Shown one piece after another: positions 53,031-61,518 of a DNA stretch of 64,000 bases. Within the stretch, counting starts at the first letter, position 1. Every line of letters begins with the position of its first letter. The notes beneath the pieces were generated by a model. The model made no database searches. It was not told the origin of the DNA and saw only the letters and a list, made by a program, of their open reading frames with translations. Origin of the DNA: Puntigrus tetrazona (lineage: Eukaryota > Chordata > Actinopteri > Cypriniformes > Cyprinidae); assembly GCF_018831695.1 (NCBI RefSeq), contig NC_056704.1, forward strand, positions 6,407,345 through 6,471,344, given 5' to 3'. The position numbers were made by a program, and so were the translations under genes.

Positions 53031-54010
53031 TAAAGAGCTATGCGGATAATCACTTGCACTTCTGTTTCTCAAGGACGTAAAACAGTCATGTTAGGGCTTC
53101 TCCACCCCTGTCCAGAAAGGCGGCAGCAGTGGCCTGTGATTTCCCAGATTCCCCTGCTGGAGCTTCTGACCGGGGCAGGCTGGCTGGTCATTAAGTGGCA
53201 GGGCAGTGGTGTAATTGAGATGAAGCACACCTGGACTTTAATTGCTCACTCACCTGGTTCAGCAGCCCCTCTGTGTAAGTAGCACTGCCTACCCTGTCAC
53301 TCTCACTGTGGGACTGAGTCGCTAGCAGCATAAACAGCTCCGTCATACAGACGTTAGCTGACCTTTTAAAGTATTTATAAAGGCGTAACCGGTCTGTTCC
53401 CCTCCCCAGGTAAGCCCTTGTTTGAGTAATGATTATCTGAAGTGCCTGAACAGCCAGGCTTCTCATCCACACGACTGACCCGAATCCTAGAAAGGTTTAG
53501 GTGAGTTCAGAGGGCTCCTATTGCATCTGTGGAAAACCGCAGCATGCAAACACTGTGTAAAACAGGTCGAAGCCGAATTAAGCTCGCGCTGTGCAGCTCC
53601 GCGATGGCATTTTTTAAATATTAGAACATGTTCGAATTAATCACTCTTGATTTGCTGCATGAAAAAGTCAGACTAATTAACAAATGATTAGCGAATCATA
53701 AGGAATTACACGATGTTGGGCTAATTAGCATAACATTAATTGCTTTGTTTTATAATATACAGCTGGCTAATTGTTCTTTCTCTCTCTTCTCCGTAATTAT
53801 TCCAGAAAGGAGGTGACTGTGGTTTCTCTCCACCCCGCTGAGAGCTCCTGAAGCTCACGGTTAGCTGCCTTTTTAAAGGAAGTATTCATATGAGGCTGAG
53901 ACCGCCACGACATCGATGTCACCCGCTGTAAGGCCACCACATACGCAAAAGCAGCAGGTTTAAAGCCCAAACCTCTCGAATTTACTACCATTAGATCAAT
54001 AGGCCGTTAT
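53031..54010. promoter_or_regulatory. candidate regulatory region between gbx2 and ptprn
   Basis: Two repeat-free blocks. 53090-53480 is GC-containing (for example gtggtgtaattgagatgaag and ggactttaattgctcactca). 53634-53776 is very rich in homeodomain cores. Flanks are AT-rich, so the composition change is sharp. No exon is evident. Confidence 0.4.
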
Positions 54011-54639
54011 TTATATCATGATGCTAATTCATAGGTCCGCCATCTAGCACCCTGAAAAATCTCTGGACCAACAAATGGAAGGATAATAAGCTTATAAGCT
54101 ACTATAGTATCTCATTTTCCACACTTCCAGATGACAGCATTTAGCAGATCAGTAGCTCTTTACAAAAAATTAAGAAAAATTAAATTGTGAATTATCGCAT
54201 CGTTTATACCTATACTGTAGACCTGTTTTGTTGACCCTGGAACGTCAAAATGCATGTACATGTCATTTACACGTGATCATATTAATAAACAAATGTAAAT
54301 CTGTGATAAAAATGTGATCTCTGTATAGTTTATAAGAGACTATTCTTATTATCAACATTGCTGTCCAAAAATATAGACCCAATCCCTACCTCTTAAACTG
54401 GTTTGGGACACAGCAGGAACATAGATCATTAAATTTAGTTTATTTACCTTAGATTTTTACGTATGTCACTTTACATAACTGCAGTTCACATAAGAAGTTG
54501 GCCAAACAAAAAAGTAAAAATTAAAAGTAAAATTGTGGAATATTATTACAATTTTATTATTTTAAAATGCAATTTATTCCTTTAATAACAAAACAACAAT
54601 TTCAACAGCCATTTTATCATAAGTCTATACATATATACA
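54011..54639. other. AT-rich intergenic, nothing recognised
   Basis: AT-rich sequence without ORFs, exons or recognisable repeats. A weak repeat-like stretch (54520-54600, tgtggaatattattacaatt) may belong to the dispersed family seen at 19213. Confidence 0.4.
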
Positions 54640-55425
54640 ATTCCGGAAATGTTGGGATGCTTTTTAAATTTAAATAAATAAGACCTGACTCAAAAGACTG
54701 AGCCAATATGTTATACACAACAGAACATAAAGAACAAATGTTTAAATGGAGAAATTTTACATTTTTATCCACCTAACAGGTTCATTAGGTCTCAAAATAA
54801 AAGCAAGAATTTTTTAAAAAGATTCAGCTGGGAGAACATCTAGCAGCTAATTAAGTTAATTGACATCAGGCCTGTTACATGATTAGCTATAAAAGAGATG
54901 TCTTAGAGAGGCAGAGTCTCTCAGAAATAAAGATGGCTCTTCAATCTGAGTGCATTAAAAGATTGTGGAATTTGTTTAAAAACAATGCTTCTCAACGTTA
55001 AGCAGCAAAGACTTTGCAAATCTCATAATCTACAGTGTATAATGCATGGATGCTTGTGGTCCTCGGGCCCTCAGACTGCGCTGCATCACTCATTGGCGTG
55101 ATTTTGTAATTGAATGGCCCAGGAATGGGCCCAGGAATACCTCCAGAAACTACTGTTTGTAAACGCAATCCACCGTGCCGTCTGCAGATGCTCACTAAAC
55201 ATACGTGAACACAGTCCAGCAGCACCATCGTGTCCTGTGGGCCAAGACTCATTTAGAATGAACTGTTTCAAAGCGGAAAAGTGTTCTGAGGAAGACCACA
55301 GTATGGCTTCGTAGTAAAATAGACTGGGTGCTGAAATGGCCTGCCTGCAGTTCAGGTCTTTCACCTATAGAGAACATTTGACACATCATTAAACAAAAAC
55401 TAAAAAGACGTCCACGGATTTGTTA
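54640..55425 (+). mobile_element. DNA transposon remnant, Tc1/mariner-like transposase
   Basis: About 780 bp match, from memory, a repeat common in zebrafish-type genomes. The block order is actcaaaagactgagccaat, aaatggagaaattttac, gaatttgtttaaaaacaatg, ctcatcactcattggc-type text and tgtgggccaagactcattta, then aactgtttcaaagcggaaaa. The last part corresponds to the LWA(K/R)xHLxW segment ahead of the DDE catalytic Asp in Tc1-like transposases. Stops and frame breaks interrupt it throughout, so it is inactive. The superfamily assignment is tentative. Confidence 0.55.
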
Positions 55426-55786
55426 GCATTTTGTTCAAATATTTAAAATACTTCCTAACGTTTCCGGTATTCAGTTTGAATGTAATTTGTAGCTTTTATA
55501 TANNNNNNNNNNNNNNNNNNNNNNNNNNNNNNNNNNNNNNNNNNNNNNNNNNNNNNNNNNNNNNNNNNNNNNNNNNNNNNNNNNNNNNNNNNNNNNNNNN
55601 NNGGAGAATTTATTTATTTTATTCTCAGAGGTTTTTACTTTTATTACAGAAATTGATCAAACCTGAAGTTTTGGGAGATTTCTATAATATATTTAAATTT
55701 TTTTTTTTACTTATTTACACACTACTAGTTCTGAAACACGTTTGAAATTTTACAAAATATTAAGCAGTTAATTTGTTTTAGTATTT

Positions 55787-55857
<71 letters not shown>

Positions 55858-57080
55858 TTTTTTACATTTTATTATTGTTGACATTTGTAAATTTGAAAAA
55901 TAAATTAGACTTTCTAAAACTATAAATATTTTTTGACTCTCAAAATCATAGTATGTCCCACTAATGCAATTGGACTAATATAATTTAATAATGTTATAAG
56001 AACATGCACAAAACAATTATGTGACTCATTTTGTAGATAAATTTTTTTCTGCTTCCAATTGCTAAGTACTCTCTGTGTGTTCTTGAATATGTAGCTTAAT
56101 AGGAGACACATTACAACCCCAAAACATGGTTTTAAGATGACCGCTCCTGTGTGGCTATAATAGCAGATGGATTATGCTTATTACTAAACTGTGTTGTTGT
56201 TGTTTTTACTTCTTTAAAATTGCTTTAAGTTTTCTGTGAGGGGTAGGCTTTAGGGGATATGTGGATAGAAAATGCAGCTTGGATTCTATAGAAACTGTAT
56301 GTGTCCAAGCAACATGTGTGTATGTTCTTATTTCCAGATGTATGATATACACATGTGTCATTCACCTACAGGGAGAAATACGAGGAGAAATCCACAGGCC
56401 TGCATTCTACAAGGTAACGCATTACCACATAAACCAACGTTGTCTTGATGCACATCTTGGCGAAGACTTTCAAGTAGCAGAGCCCAACCAGCCAAATCTT
56501 TACACTGTGTGTCCTGGATCAGGGTCCAAATACAAAGTTTAACAGCAACCAGCGCTTATGCCACCACCGCTGTAACTGTCAACTAAGGCTACGAGAGGAT
56601 TGCTGGAAAAGTGGGCGTACTCTCTGCAGGTAAGCAGAAGATCTCTCCCTTATATTTCATTACATCCTGCCTGCACCATCCAATATCCTTCCCGGGAATC
56701 TTCACACATAAATGGGGGTTGAAGGGATGCCTTGGCTTAACTAAGCTAAAATTACCGCGCTGAAGAAGTGAAAAGCTACAGAATGAAATGTTGGGTTTGT
56801 TTTTGCTGGTAGGGATTCAGAATGTTTGTTGATGTGTGTGTATATCAGGAGAATGTGATCCGTCTACATACCCATCTAAACGCGCATGAACATCAGTTCC
56901 TAGCAACAGGCTGCTCGCAAGACTGCAGGGGATTGAGTAAACGGAAGAGTGCAGCAGAATAGAGAACAAAATTTTTTGACCTCGCCACCAGGACACTATA
57001 TCTCGTGATTTGAATACACAATTAAGACTGATAGAGATGAGCGCTCTTCTTTTCTCTTATTCAGTGGGAATGGACTTTAA
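55426..57080. other. intergenic with long (TA)n
   Basis: A 100-N gap (55503-55602), a 62-bp (TA)n at 55790-55851, and AT-rich sequence to 56260. A 93-codon open frame at 56261-56542 has no recognisable product. 56560-57080 is more balanced. Nothing else is recognised. Confidence 0.45.
55790..55851. repeat. (TA)n microsatellite
   Basis: About 31 uninterrupted TA units, read through without a gap, unlike the TA tracts at 30000 and 6570, which end in N runs. Confidence 0.9.
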
Positions 57081-60000
57081 ATTAGGAAATGTTGTCAAGG
57101 GCGATGTCCTTTTTATCACAGGATGTGATGGTTAGGAATGATAGTCCATGTGAAGCAAACGATTGGCCCCATTTTAGCTGCTCGCTTAGGGAATGGTCAT
57201 TCCTGGATCTCTGGCAATTACAGCTTGCTATGCACTCCATTCGTGAAATGTGCTGCACATCTGGAGTTCTCCAGACCACTAACCTCTTTAAGGTAAATTC
57301 ACAAACAGTTTTTAAAAAGGCGTGTGAAGAAATGTGCAAGAAGGATTTAGTACAAATTAAATATTGTTTTATTTTCAATTAGTCATTTTATAATCAAAGG
57401 TGACTAAAATCTGTGAATATGCTAAATATTAAAGCGATTAATTGCATGCATAAAACAAGATTTAAAAGCTCGGAATATGCTATTCGTTATAATCGTGGTA
57501 GAAAGCAGCTTAAGCAGCTTTTTTATATCATGAGAAAGGATTGTTTTAATTGAGTCTGTTTTGGGATGTTCGAATCCGGTGTTGTAAATATTTAGGGCTT
57601 CTTTTGGAGCACTTCCTGGTGTTGAAGCACTGTAACTGTGGACTAGACTGTGAGAGGGATTCTCCAGAACCACAGATGGGATTTCAGGACGTCATTATTA
57701 GGGAAATCAATATCACTTTTTCCACTCAATCATCTTCCTCATCGTGATTCATCATTGTCAGCTCTGTCCATTTCTAATGTGTATGTCCATTCATTTATCA
57801 CTTGGAGAAACACGTATGGTTTTGCTTCACATCGTAGCGCACTCAAAGTGTTGCCATACACTCAACTTTAAGTGGGTTATTAAAACCAATAAACTTTCTT
57901 TTGATGCCTTGTTTTCGTGTCTTCCATTAACGCCGCTTTCTCTGAGCCTGTCACGCGGTCTCTGAGTTTGTAGCGCGAGTCCAATACCCAGATCTGTAAT
58001 AGCCATCGCGACGTAATTTGTGTATTACTCCAAAATAACTGCATTACTGTGCTGGATGATGGTCGCCCGCTTCCGGTTTTCTGTGTGTCCGTCCTCTCCC
58101 TTCTTCGGAGCGCCGCTTATGTTCTTCTCGCAAACACTCATCTTTATCGCACTCTCACCCAAGTCTCGTGTCTGTGGAGTTTGGCAGGCCGCCGCCGTGT
58201 TATCTAAAAATGTCGTGTAGACGAAAACAGAGGAAAGAGAAGCCGGTGGGAAGATGAAATCGCGCGCTGCCTGTGGATACTTGTTCGTTTGGCGACCGCG
58301 CGGTTGTCAGCTTGGCACCGGTGATAGATACGGTACGCCAAGAGCACGAGCCACAGGTTAATCTCAGCTGGACTGAATGATGCGTGATTCAGCTGCGGAA
58401 AACGATTAGTGTTAAAGAGCACGGCCTTTAGTCTGCACGAGCCCTTCTTCAACTCCGCCACAAATGCATGTGCGATATAGACTTCGGATTTTTTTTTATT
58501 TTTAAACGCTTCGTAATGTGACAGGTAGCAAACATTCAAGGATGCATAAGTAAAAAAAAAAAAAAATATGTGTTACAGGTTGGGCTTTGACACCTGCGTG
58601 CAAAAAGGTTGTTCGTAAATGTATAAATTTAATAGAAATCGTGTGTTTGCTGTGTGTTGGACGTCGTTATCTCGTGTGATGAATATGTTAGCGCTTGAAA
58701 ATAACGTTTCATTGTGGAGAATGATGGTAACAGTTGCTTATATCTCAGCCAAGTTAGCCTTCAGTTAATCTATGTATTATTTTGCCTTAAAATGCTATCT
58801 GAATTGTTTTTTGCCGAAATGTAAATGTGCCATTTTAAACTAAGTTTGTGCCGTTCGGTAACGTGAGATCAGGACGTGCCTACTGAGACCAAGCCAGGAA
58901 GTCTTTTTGAATTAAAACGCTTTAAAATGTGTGAATTCAGTAAAAATAATGTATTTATTTAATTACTTTTTTCCCTGTTTGTTTACTGCAATATAAAAGG
59001 GGTCGGTATTCTTCTGGAAAGAAAAGCCAGAGAGCGGCGTTTGGCGATTCAAGACACTGTGATAACTGCATGATTCACAGACCCCGCAATAACGCCGCCT
59101 TTGCACTGCCTGTCCAGTACAAGTGTTTCGAGAGATAACAAAGTTATTTTTATTCTGATGCTATATGATTGGCTTAGTGTCAGCAATTGGCTAATACTTC
59201 AACGGCTTTCTCATAAACATTTTACGACTTCTTTTCGTAGTCCGTTGCTGCGAGGTCTTGGCTTGTCGGTAGTAGTGTGTGGCTTCAGCACCACGGACAG
59301 CGGAGCGGTCGCTTTGTAATAGCGCGCGATGGGTCTATTTGGGAATAATTGTACTAAATTGATTTGGATTTGATGGGGGTGTGTGTCCTGAAGAGATGGT
59401 GCGCTCGCTTGTGTGTTGCATTTGTATTAGCTCCTCTTCTGCAGGCTGACTCACCACTGACGAGCCGCCCCACGTCACTGCGAGGCACGCGTCACTCAGG
59501 AGCATGCAGGACTCTGTGGGAAATGTCTCAGAAACCTATGAGAAAGCTGCTGTGTAGGGAGCTGAACAGCTTGAATTGACATCCGTGTGGCAAAGATGTG
59601 AAATTGTTGTTTCTAGATGAAGAAACGATGCACAATGAGCTCTTTCTCTTCTCTTCTGCCTATGCAATCTCAGTAAGACTTTACATTTATTTTTGAAAGA
59701 GGAGGCGTATACAGCAGACTGGAGCAGGAACTCCCACTCATGTAACCAACTTTCATCTCAATGATTCAATTATGTATGACTAGTGTGTCTGCCCAACTCT
59801 CAAGTGTGTGTGTGTGTTTGAGGGAAACACAAGGGTACTGGAGGAAGCGGAAGGTTGGCAGAGTGCACATTTTGATATGCTTTTAAAAACGTGATCAATC
59901 GGCTTGTCCTAAAGATCTTGCCATTGCTTTTTTTTTTTTTTTTTTTTAGTTATGTGTTATTCTTTTGTGTAAATCTTATTAGGAGCATTTCCAGCGTGAG

Positions 60001-60390
60001 ATGCAGATGGCAGTTGAGCCAGTCTTGCTTTGTTTTGTCTCACAGCATTCTGGTATAAATCTTTACTAATGATTTACCAACCATTGTGGTGGTTGGTTAT
60101 TATTCCAAATCATTACTTGTTTGTTATTATGGTGTTGTGAATTGACTGACAGTGTCTGATAATCAATCACACACAGTGACATATGGTTCTTGTGGTGTAT
60201 TTAGCTCTTTCTGAATCTGTAAATCACATTTATGGCATGTTCGTGCTGCTGTGAGCTAGTATAAACCGGAAAAACAACTCTGTTACAGATGAGAAGAGAG
60301 GGTCTGAGCCGCCGGTCATTTTTTTTCAAATGTCAGAAAAAACAATTACCTTTCATACTCTCTTCTCTTTTCTATTTCTTCTCTGTCAAG
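57081..60390. other. region upstream of first visible ptprn exon
   Basis: 57080-57300 is repeat-poor (gtgaagcaaacgattggccc and similar) and may be conserved. 57960-58480 is CpG-richer (gcgcgctgcc, gcgaccgcgcgg) and could be the ptprn promoter. 58540-59000 is AT-rich, 59000-59600 is balanced, and a T19 run sits at about 59930-59948. The signal-peptide exon of ptprn should lie here but no candidate is convincing; 59364-59450 has a signal-like frame. Confidence 0.4.
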
Positions 60391-60441
60391 GTTGTCTGTT
60401 TGATGGAGGCCTGTGTTCCAGTGGTCAGGTTTGCTGGGATG
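60391..60441 (+). CDS. ptprn: ptprn exon: CLFDGGLC Cys-rich start
   Basis: 51 nt, acceptor ctctgtcaag, donor GAT G|GTAAGT. Translation CLFDGGLCSSGQVCWD. It is the first half of the conserved luminal Cys motif (CLFD..LC....VC) just after the signal peptide. Confidence 0.82.
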
Positions 60442-61445
60442 GTAAGTGCTGCCATATTTTACAGTTTCAAGTTTTTGACTTTGTACAATGGAGCTTCATT
60501 ACTGTAGAAGAAAGCTAAATAACGATAAGACAGTTGTGTAACCATGGCACAGCATGATAGCACCAGGCCAATCTACAATCTTTTAACATTTTGTTTAGAT
60601 TTCATACATCAGTCATGCCATCCTTTGTTATTTTGTGTGTGTATAATTACATCAGTCTTGCTTCATTGTAATGCTGATAAATCTACTGATGTTATTATAA
60701 AAAATGCTGTAATGATTTCTATATATAGGTTTTTTACTATTTTGTAGCTGTTAGCTAAAGCTGATATGTGCAGTAGAGTGCGTAAAAAAAATCATTGACT
60801 ACACAGTAAACACTCACTTTCACCAGCACCTGATCTTACCTAATCAGTGTTCTTCGACCGTTTCCATGGCAACTGTGACATCACACAACTTCACCTCTCC
60901 GTAGTCTCTGTTTATGTCAAATGGAAGCAGAAAGAGCAGGGGTGAGAAAGGGAAAGATACCTCAGATAAACGCTTATAACAAATGTTCTGTTTGTGACTA
61001 TCACAAATACATGAAATAAAAAGCTGATATCAGCAGGTCGTGTCCATTGTCTACATTGCTAGAATGTAAGGTTTCTGTACGTGTGTTCAAACAGACTTAA
61101 ACAGACTTTGGTTTGTTACAGATGAGCTGTTTGGTCAGTGTCCTGCACAAAAGCAGGAAAGGTTTCGCACAGGGTGACTGCAGTTCTACTGGACAGACTG
61201 CAGTCATTGCTGCAGACGCTCATGAAGAAAGGTAAGTTTCACATAGGAAACTGAAAGTGCTTTTTTAGTGCAGACTGAATTTCTATGCACTTTTACTGCT
61301 TTTAAAAAGATGGTTGCCATAGCAACAACACAATGTAAACACAATGGGCCAAGTGATTTATTCATCCACCAGCATGTGACAGAAAATCATCTAAATGTTG
61401 CCACAGTAACTAAGGTCAAATGAATACTTATAACATATATATAAA

Positions 61446-61518
<73 letters not shown>

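Noticed and set aside
58020..58220. 66-codon frame as the ptprn signal-peptide exon
   Set aside because: The hydrophobic part is weak and no donor of the right phase follows; the 59364 frame is a better though still weak candidate.
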